DNA from: Gammaproteobacteria bacterium
GTDB lineage: Bacteria > Pseudomonadota > Gammaproteobacteria > Steroidobacterales > GCA-2729495
Length of the DNA: 64,000 nt
Reading direction: 5' to 3'
Assembly: GCA_030426355.1 (NCBI GenBank)
Contig: JAUHYQ010000004.1
Location: 409,311-473,310 of the forward strand
Made by a program: the position numbers and the translations under genes. This document shows positions 26,618 to 39,833 of this stretch, one piece after another. The notes under the pieces are model-generated. The model saw nothing but the letters and a program-made list of their open reading frames with translations. It searched no databases and had not been told where the DNA came from. Numbering within the stretch: position 1 is the first letter of the stretch; each line of letters opens with the position of its first letter.

Positions 26618-27695
26618 TACCCTCCATCAATGCCAGCGCCTGATCTTCGGCATCCATGATCTCGCGCAGAACCGCGGTGGCAAAGGCACCCGGCCCTAAC
26701 GCAAACTCGAGTTGCAAAACGCCGCTATCATAACGCCACTGCAGGTCACCCACACGAGCCAGCAGCACCCGCCGCGAAAAACGAGCTCCTGCCTTATCCA
26801 GGGCGCCACAAATGCCCGGGAAAGCGGCAAAATAATTCGTCTCCATATCTTTTACGCGCGCTGCGCTACCGCCCAGCCCTTTGCCGTATAGCACCCCGGC
26901 CGGCAACCGCTGCGATCCGAACACGCTGCTGTCATCCTCGGCGACACCGCGCGGCCGATCCGACAACGTTGCTTCACCCGGCAGCGCTTCCAGCCAGCTG
27001 CCGTCGTTAACCCGCCGGGAGAGGTACCCGTTAAACAGGCCGGCCCGTAATGAGGAAATGGCGAAGGCGCGTGATTCCCGGTTTAAACGCCGCAACTCGG
27101 GAGTGAGCAGCACCAGATCCAGGTTTGCGTTGTTGCGTCCGAAGCGTTGTGGACCGAAATAGTTAGGTACACCGTGCGACTGCAACTGCAGCAGACGCTG
27201 TTGCAACCGGTCGCCCGGTGCCAAATCACATTCGCGAACCACAATGCGAAAACGGTTGTAACTTAGCTGCCCCTGCCGCAATTTTCTATCGTGCCTGCAG
27301 CTCTGCATGACTCTGACCCCATCGATATTCAGGGCTGTCCAATCGGGGTCGGCGGTACCCGGCAAATGCAGGCTGAACCACTGCTCGGTGACAGCATGCC
27401 GATCCTTAAGTCCGGCGTAACTCACCGACTTATAGGGGATACCGGCAAATTCAGCCAACCGTTTGGCGACCCAGCGGGTGTTCTGTCCGGTCTTGCGTAA
27501 CCGCAGATACAGATGCTCGCCGTGGCCGCGCAATTCCATTCCGCTGTGTTCACTGACGAAAAAATCCTCTGGCTGGCAACGCAAACGGCCGGTGCCCAAT
27601 GGCTCGCCCCAGGCGCGTGGCAACGCGGCGACATCCGCAGCAGCGCGCAACAACGCGACCTCTGCCGCCAAATCAGGCAATGAACCCTTCTCCAT
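26598..27695 (-). CDS. truD: tRNA pseudouridine(13) synthase TruD
   Basis: Makes pseudouridine 13 in tRNA-Glu. It has 365 residues. The catalytic aspartate is D98 in GLKDRHAVTEQ. The early motif QPEDFFVSE and the later TruD-specific insertion (around GVPNYFGPQRFGRN) are intact. It lies 29 bases after ftsB in transcription order. In most gammaproteobacteria ispD and ispF lie between these two genes. Confidence 0.95.
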   Translation of the reverse strand: MEKGSLPDLAAEVALLRAAADVAALPRAWGEPLGTGRLRCQPEDFFVSEHSGMELRGHGEHLYLRLRKTGQNTRWVAKRLAEFAGIPYKSVSYAGLKDRHAVTEQWFSLHLPGTADPDWTALNIDGVRVMQSCRHDRKLRQGQLSYNRFRIVVRECDLAPGDRLQQRLLQLQSHGVPNYFGPQRFGRNNANLDLVLLTPELRRLNRESRAFAISSLRAGLFNGYLSRRVNDGSWLEALPGEATLSDRPRGVAEDDSSVFGSQRLPAGVLYGKGLGGSAARVKDMETNYFAAFPGICGALDKAGARFSRRVLLARVGDLQWRYDSGVLQLEFALGPGAFATAVLREIMDAEDQALALMEGNDDRDS

Positions 27696-27724
27696 GAATG
27701 CGGCAGGGGAATACGGCGGCGTCT

Positions 27725-28102
27725 TCAGGGCCGGTTCGGGTTGACGGCCGGCTTGACCCCGACCGTATCTTCCTGCTGATCAGCCTGGTCGGGAACCAGC
27801 AGGTAAAAACTCTCATCGTCAACGACCATGCCTAAATCTGCCCGGGCGCGTTCTTCCAGCGCAGCGAATCCGCCCTTAAGATCGGCCACTTCCGCGCGCA
27901 ACCGCTGATTTCTTTCACTTAAAGTCGCATTTTCTTGTTGCTGAGCTTCGATAGAGCTGCGCAAGCGCAATACTTCAGACCAGCCGTCTTCGCTGATCCA
28001 TAAGCGAGCCTGCAACAATCCGAGCAACACCAGCAGACAAAGCATCAACAACCGCAGGCGTAATGAAGATGCCGTCGACGATGTTGAAGATGCCTTGCTC
28101 AT
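27725..28102 (-). CDS. ftsB: Cell division protein FtsB
   Basis: Bitopic inner-membrane protein of the FtsQLB divisome complex. It has 125 residues. A short cytoplasmic tail is followed by a transmembrane helix (about 17-33) and a coiled-coil segment (about 43-85, EAQQQENATLSERNQRLRAE), and then the conserved EERARADLGMV. The tail after about 100 (QADQQEDTVG...) is longer than in E. coli. It follows eno with a 9-base gap, the normal arrangement. Confidence 0.92.
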   Translation of the reverse strand: MSKASSTSSTASSLRLRLLMLCLLVLLGLLQARLWISEDGWSEVLRLRSSIEAQQQENATLSERNQRLRAEVADLKGGFAALEERARADLGMVVDDESFYLLVPDQADQQEDTVGVKPAVNPNRP

Positions 28103-28111
28103 TTATCCTAC

Positions 28112-29461
<1,350 letters not shown>

Positions 29462-30331
29462 TCACGCATTGCGTGACGGGTTACTGATTGAATTTCTGAT
29501 TAACCGGTCTTCGGGGAACGCGCCCTGCTTAACCACATCATCCAGCGCCTTCATACTGACCAATAATGCCTCCAGCTCATGCAGGGGCCAGGCGTTAGGG
29601 CCATCGCTCAGGGCTTTGTCGGGTTCGGGGTGCGTTTCCATAAACACGCCGGCAACTCCGGCGGCAATAGCGGCACGCGCCAGCACCGGCACAAATTCTC
29701 GCTGGCCGCCGGAGGATGCGCCCTGCTTGCCCGGCAACTGCACGGAATGAGTTGCGTCAAATACAACCGGGTAACCGGTCGCCCGCATAATTGCCAACGA
29801 CCGCATGTCCGAAACGAGGTTGTTGTAACCGAAAGACGCCCCGCGCTCGCAAAGCATTATCTGTTGATTGCCAGTGGAACGTGCTTTCGCCGCGACGTTG
29901 CCCATTTCCCAGGGAGACAAAAACTGTCCCTTCTTGATGTTCACCGGTTTGCCGGCCGCCGCGACACGAACAATAAAGTTGGTCTGCCGGCACAAAAAAG
30001 CTGGCGTCTGCAGCACATCCGCGACATCCGCGACCTCATCCACGGGCGTGTCTTCATGCACATCGGTCAGCACGGGCACGCCTATCTGGCTACGCACCTC
30101 GGCCAGAACTGCAAGCCCCTCCTCGAGCCCCGGGCCGCGGGGACTGCCGACAGACGAACGATTGGCTTTGTCGAAGGAAGACTTGTATATGAAAGGTATA
30201 CCGAGACGCCCGGTCAATTCCTTCAGATAGCCGGCTGTATCCAGTGACATCTGCCGACTCTCGATGACGCACGGGCCGGCAATCAGAAAAAAGGGCCGGT
30301 TTGCACCAACGTCAAAATCCAGCAATTTCAT
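29462..30331 (-). CDS. kdsA: 3-deoxy-D-manno-octulosonate 8-phosphate synthase KdsA
   Basis: Condenses arabinose 5-phosphate with phosphoenolpyruvate to Kdo 8-phosphate for the LPS inner core. It has 289 residues. Typical segments are [33 protein letters not shown] and [11 protein letters not shown]. It sits next to eno, which supplies PEP, in the pyrG-kdsA-eno order common in Pseudomonas-like genomes. Confidence 0.97.
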   Translation of the reverse strand: MKLLDFDVGANRPFFLIAGPCVIESRQMSLDTAGYLKELTGRLGIPFIYKSSFDKANRSSVGSPRGPGLEEGLAVLAEVRSQIGVPVLTDVHEDTPVDEVADVADVLQTPAFLCRQTNFIVRVAAAGKPVNIKKGQFLSPWEMGNVAAKARSTGNQQIMLCERGASFGYNNLVSDMRSLAIMRATGYPVVFDATHSVQLPGKQGASSGGQREFVPVLARAAIAAGVAGVFMETHPEPDKALSDGPNAWPLHELEALLVSMKALDDVVKQGAFPEDRLIRNSISNPSRNA

Positions 30332-30372
30332 ATTCGCTTTACCCTTACCCTTGTTTTACCTTTGGCACTGCC

Positions 30373-32061
<1,689 letters not shown>

Positions 32062-32184
32062 TTAATCACCTGAACCACCGAAATCGGGGCCCGGGTAAAA
32101 AGCGCGCTCCGGCTCATTCGGAACACCCAAAACCGACCACCCAGGTTGGTACTGCAAGTTACCAGATACCGCGTGCCTGAACAA
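32062..32184 (-). CDS. Possible 40-residue ORF in the tilS-pyrG intergenic region
   Basis: The 186-base gap 32020-32205 holds a 40-codon frame from TTG 32184 to TAA 32062, with a coding-like composition (for example QPGWSVLGVPNEPERAFYP). I do not recognise the peptide. A second frame from GTG 32069 ends in TGA 32016, overlapping the pyrG ATG. Either could be chance, a translated pyrG leader, or the tail of a lost gene. No strong promoter or terminator is visible in the gap. Confidence 0.2.
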   Translation of the reverse strand: MFRHAVSGNLQYQPGWSVLGVPNEPERAFYPGPDFGGSGD

Positions 32185-32205
32185 TCAATGGATGCCGCAA
32201 GAGGC

Positions 32206-33552
32206 TTATAAAATCGGGGCCTGTAGCGCCAAATGACCGCTCCAGCAAATCTTGTGCCCGCCCGTACTTACCACCGCCGGGTGATCGGCATTAATCCACA
32301 AGTCCCCCACGCCGACCAACTCATCGTCCAGATATATCAACGGAATATGACAACGCATCCAGGGTAATACGTTGTGTTCCTGGAGTAGTTTCTTCAGATC
32401 TCTGCGGCGCGCCCCGGGCGCCGGCCGCAGTTGCTCGCCGCCCTGTCGAAAACGTACGCGCAGGGCACCAGAAACGGGACCGATTGCGATTCCCGATCCG
32501 GCGTGTTTGACAAGGCTCAACGCGCCGCGACAGGGCCCGAGTTGCAGCAATTCCTGCGGCTCCCACACTAACTCTGCAACGGAAGCCTGGTACTCACCTG
32601 GATCGGCATCAGAGGAGTAGAACCATAGCCCGTCGCGATAGCGGCGCACGCGGACGCCGGGCCATGCCGCCAGCGGCATCGCATCGGTTCGCGAGCCCAA
32701 CAATGCCTGCAGCGCCTCGTTAAGCTGGGCCTCGCTCGGCATGGGCAAGCCCAATAATCGACAGGCTTGCCGGAACGCGTTGCTCCGGCGACCTGCCGAC
32801 AAATGCTGCAAGCTGCTCACGCGCAAACAATGACCATGCAGCGCCCCCTCGATGTCTTCGGCTGCCACTTCGTCCAACACGTGCATCGCTTTGGCCAGCA
32901 GCCGGGCTGACCGTGTGGCAGCCCGCGCCGCCGCCGGCCACCGTTCTTCCAGCGCAGAACTCACCCGGTGCCGCAGATAGTTTCGATCGTAAGACAAATC
33001 GGTATTACTCGGGTCGTCCAGCCACTGCAGCCCTTGCTGCTCGGCTGCGGCAAGCAATTCAGCGCGGCTGATATCCAACAACGGCCTGAGTATCGGCATG
33101 CCATAGCGCTCGGTCGCTGCCGGCATGCCTGCCAGCCCCGGCACGCCGGCACCCCTCATCAGGGCCAGCAATACGGTCTCAAGCTGATCCTGTTGGTGGT
33201 GCGCGGTAACCACGCATTCATCGTTACGCCGCTCGCGTGCAATAGCCGTGTAGCGGGCTGCGCGCGCCTGCGCTTCGAGACTGCTGCCGGGCGGCTGCTC
33301 AATATTTACCGTCAGGATCGCGCATTCTATGCCCCATTGTGCGCATTGCATTCTGCAACTTTCCGCCCAGCGCGCCGAGTCCGGGTGCAGCCCATGGTCC
33401 ACATGCACTGCGCGCAAGCGCGCTGGGCCACGCGTTTTAATCAACGCGTGCAACAGCACGGTGGAATCCAGCCCGCCGCTGTAGCCGATTAACAAGGGGG
33501 TGTGATCCGGCACCAACGCGGCCAATGCCGCGGCAATGCGGCTCTCAAGCAT
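32206..33552 (-). CDS. tilS: tRNA(Ile)-lysidine synthase TilS
   Basis: Converts cytidine 34 of the CAU anticodon of tRNA-Ile2 to lysidine, using ATP and lysine. It has 448 residues. The PP-loop [15 protein letters not shown] is near the N-terminus, followed by [17 protein letters not shown] and [12 protein letters not shown], and then the C-terminal substrate-binding domains. It overlaps the accA end by 8 bases. Confidence 0.96.
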   Translation of the reverse strand: MLESRIAAALAALVPDHTPLLIGYSGGLDSTVLLHALIKTRGPARLRAVHVDHGLHPDSARWAESCRMQCAQWGIECAILTVNIEQPPGSSLEAQARAARYTAIARERRNDECVVTAHHQQDQLETVLLALMRGAGVPGLAGMPAATERYGMPILRPLLDISRAELLAAAEQQGLQWLDDPSNTDLSYDRNYLRHRVSSALEERWPAAARAATRSARLLAKAMHVLDEVAAEDIEGALHGHCLRVSSLQHLSAGRRSNAFRQACRLLGLPMPSEAQLNEALQALLGSRTDAMPLAAWPGVRVRRYRDGLWFYSSDADPGEYQASVAELVWEPQELLQLGPCRGALSLVKHAGSGIAIGPVSGALRVRFRQGGEQLRPAPGARRRDLKKLLQEHNVLPWMRCHIPLIYLDDELVGVGDLWINADHPAVVSTGGHKICWSGHLALQAPIL

Positions 33553-34504
33553 CGCTGAAGCTGCCGAAGGCCTCCAGCCGTTTCATACGACGGCTCAACA
33601 GCGCATCGATACTCATGTTTTCGAATTCCTTAACGCGGGCAACCAGTGCATTGTGCAGCGACTCGGCCATCAACCCCGGCGCCCGATGCGCGCCGCCCAG
33701 AGGCTCCGGCACAATCTCGTCAACCAAACCCAGGCTCAGCAGGCGATCCGCGGTAATACCCATTGCTGTGGCAGCGGATTCGGCTTTGTCGGCATTCTTC
33801 CAAAGAATGCTGGCGCAGCCCTCCGGCGAGATGACGGAATAAATCCCGTACTGCAGCATCATGAGATGATCACCGATCCCGACTGCCAATGCGCCGCCTG
33901 AACCGCCTTCGCCAATGACCGCACAGATAATTGGCGTCCTTAGCCGCGCCATGGCGAACAGATTACGCGCGATGGCTTCACTCTGACCCCGTTCCTCCGC
34001 GCCGACACCGGGATAGGCTCCCGGTGTATCGATCAATGTCACGACCGGGATGCGGAAACGCTCGGCCATGTGCATCAGGCGCAACGCCTTACGATAACCC
34101 TCGGGCTTGGGCATGCCGTAGTTGCGCTTTACCCGACTCTTGGTATCCCGACCCTTCTGATGACCGATAACCATAACCGGAATCCCGGAGATACGCCCGA
34201 GGCCACCGACTATTGCCGCGTCATCTGCATACATGCGGTCGCCGTGAAGCTCCTGAAAATCAGGGCTGATGTGCTCAAGATAATCGAGCGTATATGGTCG
34301 CTGCGGATGACGGGCGAGCTGAGCAACCTGCCAGGGATTCAGGTTAGAAAAGATATTTCGCGTCAACGCAGCGCTTTTAGCCTTGAGACGGTCGATCTCT
34401 TCGCTGATATTGAGCTGCGAATCATCGCCGACAAACCGGAGTTCGTCGATTTTTGCTTCCAGTTCAGCGATCGGTTGTTCGAAATCGAGGAAGTTCAGAT
34501 CCAT
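33545..34504 (-). CDS. accA: Acetyl-CoA carboxylase carboxyltransferase alpha subunit AccA
   Basis: Alpha subunit of the carboxyltransferase that makes malonyl-CoA, the first step of fatty acid synthesis. It has 319 residues. Seen are the coiled N-terminal region ([15 protein letters not shown]), [17 protein letters not shown]-like [13 protein letters not shown], and the crotonase-fold core [20 protein letters not shown]. It follows dnaE after a 67-base gap. Confidence 0.97.
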   Translation of the reverse strand: MDLNFLDFEQPIAELEAKIDELRFVGDDSQLNISEEIDRLKAKSAALTRNIFSNLNPWQVAQLARHPQRPYTLDYLEHISPDFQELHGDRMYADDAAIVGGLGRISGIPVMVIGHQKGRDTKSRVKRNYGMPKPEGYRKALRLMHMAERFRIPVVTLIDTPGAYPGVGAEERGQSEAIARNLFAMARLRTPIICAVIGEGGSGGALAVGIGDHLMMLQYGIYSVISPEGCASILWKNADKAESAATAMGITADRLLSLGLVDEIVPEPLGGAHRAPGLMAESLHNALVARVKEFENMSIDALLSRRMKRLEAFGSFSDA

Positions 34505-34571
34505 GTGTGTACCGGGACTCTCGTGTAAGCCGCGATGATACCTGACTCAGCATTAAATTGAAGAGATGCGT

Positions 34572-37500
34572 TCAGCCGGGCGCGATTGATTGATAGTGAA
34601 AACGAAATGCATCTATTCCCAGTATTTCCGCCAGCTTATCGCGCAATTCACCGGACGGTCGGACTCGCCATGCCGCACCGAATTCAAGCTGTGCGGACGC
34701 CTTGTTGCCGGTATAAACCAGCTTTACCTCACATCGCCCGGTGCGATGCGGCTCGAGCAGCGAACGCAGTAAATCCACGTTCAGTTCGCCCATATCCCGC
34801 TCCAGCCAGTGAATCACCAGCGAGGTCGCGCGATGTTCCACCACCCGATCGATATCCTTAACTTCACCGACCTGCAACCGCCAGCCGTCAATAAACTCTT
34901 CGAAACGAATTTTGCCGCTGACCACCCGAATTGCTCGCTCTTCAAGCAAGTGCTTGTAAGCCTGAAAGCCCTCCTGGTAGATGCCCATCTCGACACGGTC
35001 ATGACCATCATCGAGGTACATGGTAACGCGATTGTTGCGCTTGCGAATATCAGTGATAAGTCCGGCCAGAGTAACTTGCTGACCGCTGCGCCATGACACC
35101 GCGCCAGCTTCGGGTTTATGCAGGGAGCGCAGCACATCGCCAATGGTGCCGGTACAAATGCTGGCGCTGTCTGCGCGGTATTGATCAAAGGGGTGACCAC
35201 TCAAAAACAAACCCAGGCTTTCATGCTCGGCCATGTACAGCTTCAGTGGGCTCCAGCGCGGCAGCACACTTGCGGCGGCCGGTGGCGGTGGCGGCGGTGC
35301 TTCGCCAAACATATCGCCCTGTCCGGCTGCGCGTGCGCGCGCGTATTGCTCCGCGCTGCCCATCGCCAAGGGCAAGTCAGCCAGCAAGCTGGGTCGGTTT
35401 TCGCCAAATGCATCCAATGCACCTGACTTCACCAACGCCTCAAACGACCGCTTGTTAACTCTCTGCGTATCAACGCGACGGCAAAATTCATGCAGGCCGT
35501 TATAAGGGCCACCGCTCTCCCGCTCGGCCACAATTGCATCGGCGGCGGCACGGCCCAAACCCTTCAACGCGCCAAGACCGTAACGTATGGCACCTTTACC
35601 GGCAACCGTGAAGGCCGTGCGTGATTCGTTGACAGAAGGGCTTTGCAACACAATGCCCATTGCCTTGCATTCGCGGTGATGCAACGCCAATTTGTCAGTG
35701 TATTCCATGTCGGCACTCATCACCGCTGCCATGAATGCTTCCGGATAGTGAGCTTTGAGCCAGGCGGTCTGATAAGCGAGCAACGCATAAGCGGCGGAGT
35801 GAGACTTGTTGAAGCCGTACTCGGCAAACTTTTCCATAAGATCAAAAATCTGCACGGCCGTGCGTCTCTCGACGCCATTAGCAATCGCCCCGTTAACAAA
35901 AATGTCGCGTTGCTCGGCCATTTCGGTCGCGATCTTTTTGCCCATGGCACGACGCAATAAATCAGCTTGCCCCAGTGTGTAGCCGGCGAGTATCTGAGCC
36001 GCCTGCATCACCTGCTCCTGATAAAGGATAACGCCGTAGGTAGTTGACAGCACCGGCTCCAGCCGCGGATGCGGATATTCAATGCGCGCCTGATCACCTG
36101 CATGTTTACGCTCTATAAACGTGTCCACCATGCCAGACTGCAAAGGCCCAGGACGAAACAACGCAACCAGCGCAACAATGTCATTGAAACAATCCGGCTG
36201 CAGTCGCTTTATCAGATCCCGCATGCCGGACGACTCAAGCTGGAACACAGCGTGGGTTTTACTCGACTGCAACAGCGCGAAAGTGGCAGGGTCGGCCATA
36301 GGCAGATTGTCGATGTCTATCGGGTCCTCGCCAGCCTGAGCACGTTGCTCATTCGCAATCGATACAGCCTTGTCAATAACGGTCAAGGTCCGTAAGCCAA
36401 GAAAATCGAACTTCACGAGGCCAACCGACTCCACGTCTTTCATGTCGAATTGGGTTACCGCCCCGGTTTCCCCATCAGGTTTGTATAACGGCGAGAAATC
36501 CGTCAGCGTGGAAGGTGCTATCACCACCCCACCCGCATGCGTTCCCGCATTGCGGGCCAGTCCTTCCAGTTGACGCGCCATGTCTATAACCGACTGAACT
36601 TCATCGTCCCGCTCGTAGAGTTCGCCGAGTTCAGGCTCTTCCCCGAAAGCCCTTTCCAGGGTCATGCCGGGCGTCATCGGAATCAGCCGCGCAATCCGAT
36701 CCGCGAAACCATACGGATGCCCCATCACTCGCCCGACATCACGAACCACCGCCTTGGCACCCATGGTTCCATACGTGATGATCTGGGAAACGCGATCGCG
36801 CCCGTAGCGCTCGGCCACGTAGTCTATAACCCGATCACGCCCCTCCATGCAGAAATCGATGTCAAAATCGGGCATCGATACACGCTCGGGGTTTAAGAAT
36901 CGCTCGAACAGCAGATCAAATGCGAGCGGGTCAATATTGGTAATACCGATGACCCAGGCAACCAGTGAACCGGCACCCGAACCTCGTCCGGGCCCTACCG
37001 GCACACCGTTCTTGCGGGCCCACCCAATGAAGTCAGCAACAATAAGAAAATAACCTGGAAATTCCATCGCGCTGATGACGTCCAGTTCTCGCTGCAGACG
37101 ATCGGTGTAACGCTTCCGATCTGCATCATTCAAGCCCCGCCCCGCCAGTTTCTCTTCCAGACCGCTGGCGGCCAGATCGGCCAGATAGCTGGCCGCGGTC
37201 TCACCTTCCGGCACTTCATAGTCAGGCAGGGAACTGCCGCCTAGCTGCAAGCTCAGATTGCAACGCTGCGCGATGACAACGGTATTCTCGACCGCTTCGG
37301 GCAGGTCGGAAAACAGTGCCTTCATCTCTGCCGCACTGCGCAGGTATTGCTGATCGCTGTACCAGCGCGGACGGCGCCTGTCCTCAAGCGTATAACCGCC
37401 CTGAATGCACGTGCGTGCCTCATGCGCTTCGAACTCGTCCGCGTGCAGATAGCGCACATCATTGGTCGCCACCAAGGCACAACCGATATCGCTGGCCAGG

Positions 37501-38060
37501 TCCACGGCCCGGTCGATATACAGGTCTTCCTGATCACGCCCGGTGCGCTGCAATTCGATGTAAAAATCACCGCCGAACAAATTCAGGTAACTGCGTGCCA
37601 CGTCTCGAGCTAGATCCATTTGGCTATCCAGTAGCAGACGCCCGACCGCGCCCTCCCTTGCGGAAGACAGGGCGATCAACCCCGCAACCGTCTTTTCATT
37701 CAGCCACTCGGCAAAAATCACCGGCGTGCCGTTCTGCTGACCTTCCACATACGAACGCGTAACCAGCCGCTTCAGGTTTTGATAGCCTTCGGTGTTGCGA
37801 CAAAGCAGCACCAGCCTGTCCAGCGGCGCACGCCCGTCGGCAGAACCGACCAGCACGTCAGCGCCAATAATCGGTTTGACTCCTGCCGCCAGCGCTTCTT
37901 TATAGAACTTGACCACACTAAACAGATTGCAATGATCCGTTACCGCGACTGAGGGCATGCCGCGGGAAGCGCATTCGGCAACCAGTCGCGGCAATCGGAC
38001 AACACTATCCACCAGGGAATATTCCGAGCGCACGTGCAGGTGAACAAACTCAGCGTTCAT
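34572..38060 (-). CDS. dnaE: DNA polymerase III alpha subunit DnaE
   Basis: Replicative polymerase catalytic subunit. It has 1162 residues, the normal size. The N-terminal PHP domain starts FVHLHVRSEYSLVDS. The polymerase core contains GPGRGSGAGSLVAW and the catalytic aspartates in MPDFDIDFCMEGRD. A helix-hairpin-helix and OB-fold region lie near the C-terminus (QVTLAGLITDIRKRNN). It overlaps rnhB by 4 bases and lies in the standard lpxB-rnhB-dnaE-accA order. Confidence 0.98.
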   Translation of the reverse strand: MNAEFVHLHVRSEYSLVDSVVRLPRLVAECASRGMPSVAVTDHCNLFSVVKFYKEALAAGVKPIIGADVLVGSADGRAPLDRLVLLCRNTEGYQNLKRLVTRSYVEGQQNGTPVIFAEWLNEKTVAGLIALSSAREGAVGRLLLDSQMDLARDVARSYLNLFGGDFYIELQRTGRDQEDLYIDRAVDLASDIGCALVATNDVRYLHADEFEAHEARTCIQGGYTLEDRRRPRWYSDQQYLRSAAEMKALFSDLPEAVENTVVIAQRCNLSLQLGGSSLPDYEVPEGETAASYLADLAASGLEEKLAGRGLNDADRKRYTDRLQRELDVISAMEFPGYFLIVADFIGWARKNGVPVGPGRGSGAGSLVAWVIGITNIDPLAFDLLFERFLNPERVSMPDFDIDFCMEGRDRVIDYVAERYGRDRVSQIITYGTMGAKAVVRDVGRVMGHPYGFADRIARLIPMTPGMTLERAFGEEPELGELYERDDEVQSVIDMARQLEGLARNAGTHAGGVVIAPSTLTDFSPLYKPDGETGAVTQFDMKDVESVGLVKFDFLGLRTLTVIDKAVSIANEQRAQAGEDPIDIDNLPMADPATFALLQSSKTHAVFQLESSGMRDLIKRLQPDCFNDIVALVALFRPGPLQSGMVDTFIERKHAGDQARIEYPHPRLEPVLSTTYGVILYQEQVMQAAQILAGYTLGQADLLRRAMGKKIATEMAEQRDIFVNGAIANGVERRTAVQIFDLMEKFAEYGFNKSHSAAYALLAYQTAWLKAHYPEAFMAAVMSADMEYTDKLALHHRECKAMGIVLQSPSVNESRTAFTVAGKGAIRYGLGALKGLGRAAADAIVAERESGGPYNGLHEFCRRVDTQRVNKRSFEALVKSGALDAFGENRPSLLADLPLAMGSAEQYARARAAGQGDMFGEAPPPPPPAAASVLPRWSPLKLYMAEHESLGLFLSGHPFDQYRADSASICTGTIGDVLRSLHKPEAGAVSWRSGQQVTLAGLITDIRKRNNRVTMYLDDGHDRVEMGIYQEGFQAYKHLLEERAIRVVSGKIRFEEFIDGWRLQVGEVKDIDRVVEHRATSLVIHWLERDMGELNVDLLRSLLEPHRTGRCEVKLVYTGNKASAQLEFGAAWRVRPSGELRDKLAEILGIDAFRFHYQSIAPG

Positions 38061-38680
38061 ACAGCACCTGCCGCTTCACGCACTGGCCGAAAACTCATGC
38101 GATGAGCAGCGGTTACTCCGTGTTCGAGCAATGCGCGCCGATGAGCGGCGGTAGGGTAGCCTTTATGCGCGGCAAAACCATATTCGGGAAAGCGTTCGTG
38201 CAACTCCAGCATGTGATGATCGCGTGCCACTTTGGCGAGAATAGATGCCGCGCCAATAGCAGGACACTTATCATCGCCACCGACCAGCGCCGATGTAACT
38301 GCTGCATAAGGGGCTGGCAATTCAGGGCAACGGTTGCCGTCAACTTGCAGCCTGCTGAGCGCACATGCGTTGTGCGGCGCGCGCTGCATTTGTGTGTGAA
38401 CTTGATTCACGGCGCGGCGCATAGCAAGCATGGTGGCATGCAGAATATTTAGTTCATCGATTTCGGCAACCGATGCGCTGGCAATAGCCCAAAATGGTGC
38501 CTGACTTTTAATGAGCTCGGCCAGAGTTTCACGCCGCCGAGGTGACAATTTTTTGGAGTCGCGGACCCCGGGCAATAGTTGCCCTTCACGCAATACAACA
38601 ATGGCTGCAACCACCGGGCCCGCTAATGGCCCACGACCGGCCTCATCGATGCCGCCAAACAATTGCACTGCATCGATCAC
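38057..38680 (-). CDS. rnhB: Ribonuclease HII
   Basis: Removes ribonucleotides from DNA:RNA hybrids. It has 207 residues. The catalytic acidic pair lies in GGIDEAGRGPLAGPVV, followed by SKKLSPRRRE and the third motif VGGDDKCPAIGAASILAKV. The start is GTG 38680, overlapping the lpxB stop (GTGA). ALSRLQVDGNRCPELPAP carries the fourth region. Confidence 0.96.
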   Translation of the reverse strand: MIDAVQLFGGIDEAGRGPLAGPVVAAIVVLREGQLLPGVRDSKKLSPRRRETLAELIKSQAPFWAIASASVAEIDELNILHATMLAMRRAVNQVHTQMQRAPHNACALSRLQVDGNRCPELPAPYAAVTSALVGGDDKCPAIGAASILAKVARDHHMLELHERFPEYGFAAHKGYPTAAHRRALLEHGVTAAHRMSFRPVREAAGAV

Positions 38681-39825
38681 GCTGACATCGACCGGTTATC
38701 TAACAATGCCAAAACTGCATCCGCAGCGCGCTGGCTGGCAGAACATCGCAAACTATCAGCGAGAGATTCAAATTCAGATAACATATCTTGCTGATGCGAT
38801 ACCGTTGCCAGCTGACCGATGACAGCCTCCGCCAACGCTTCCGACGTCGCCTCTTCCTGCAAAAACTCCGGCACCAATAGTTTTTTCGCCAACAGGTTCG
38901 GCAGCGCAAAAAATTCGATATCCACCAACCAGCGCCCTAACCACACCGTAAACGGATTCGCTTTATAAGCCACTACCATAGGCCGACGCATCAACATGGT
39001 TTCAAGTGTGGCGGTTCCCGAAGCCACCAGAACCGAGTTGGCAGCACCCAGCACGTTGCGCGTCTCGGCGATGCGCACATCCACCGCATCCTCAATCTGC
39101 AGGTCACGGGCAAACCCACGCATACGGTCAGCAACCGCTGCGTTCGCCGCGGCCACGACGCAACGCATCCCCGGCACACTTCGCCCCACCCTGACGGCAA
39201 CCTGCAGAAACAGGCGACCAAGATGTTCTATTTCACTGCGACGACTACCTGGCAAAAGCGCCAGCAGCGGCGCGTCCGGCAACCCCAAGATCCGGCGCGA
39301 CTCAGCACGGTCGAGACCGTCACCAATTTCATCGGCAAGCGGATGACCCACGAACACGGATGGCACGCCGTACCCGTCGAGAAAGTCTTTTTCGAAGGGC
39401 AATAAACACAGCACCAGGTCACAACTCTTGCGAATGGTTTTCGTCCGACCTTTGCGCCAAGCCCATACCGAGGGACAAACGTAGTGCACAGTGGGTATAC
39501 CGCGCTGGCGCGCATAGGCTTCAAGGCGCAAATTGAAATCCGGCGCATCGATACCGATCAATATATCGGGCGGATCATCCCGCAGCCTCGCACGCAGTGA
39601 TTTCATCAATCGCCGTAACACGGGCAGATGGCGTATTACTTCGACCAGCCCCATCACTGCTAACTGCTCGAAATCACCCCAACTCTGGCAGCCCGCAGCC
39701 CGCATATGCGGACCGGTTATACCGACAAACTCCGCGTCCGGACGTCGTGCACGGAGCTCCTGAATCAGGCCGCGGGCAAGCTGATCACCCGACGCCTCCC
39801 CCACCACGATAGCTATGCGCGGCAT
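38677..39825 (-). CDS. lpxB: Lipid-A-disaccharide synthase LpxB
   Basis: Joins UDP-2,3-diacylglucosamine and lipid X to form the lipid A disaccharide. It has 382 residues. Typical are VVGEASGDQLARGLI, GIDAPDFNLRLE, the CPSVWAWRKGR motif, LLPGSRRSEI, and VASGTATLETMLMRRPMVV. It is 8 bases after lpxA. Confidence 0.97.
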   Translation of the reverse strand: MPRIAIVVGEASGDQLARGLIQELRARRPDAEFVGITGPHMRAAGCQSWGDFEQLAVMGLVEVIRHLPVLRRLMKSLRARLRDDPPDILIGIDAPDFNLRLEAYARQRGIPTVHYVCPSVWAWRKGRTKTIRKSCDLVLCLLPFEKDFLDGYGVPSVFVGHPLADEIGDGLDRAESRRILGLPDAPLLALLPGSRRSEIEHLGRLFLQVAVRVGRSVPGMRCVVAAANAAVADRMRGFARDLQIEDAVDVRIAETRNVLGAANSVLVASGTATLETMLMRRPMVVAYKANPFTVWLGRWLVDIEFFALPNLLAKKLLVPEFLQEEATSEALAEAVIGQLATVSHQQDMLSEFESLADSLRCSASQRAADAVLALLDNRSMSA

Positions 39826-39833
39826 GGCCGTAC

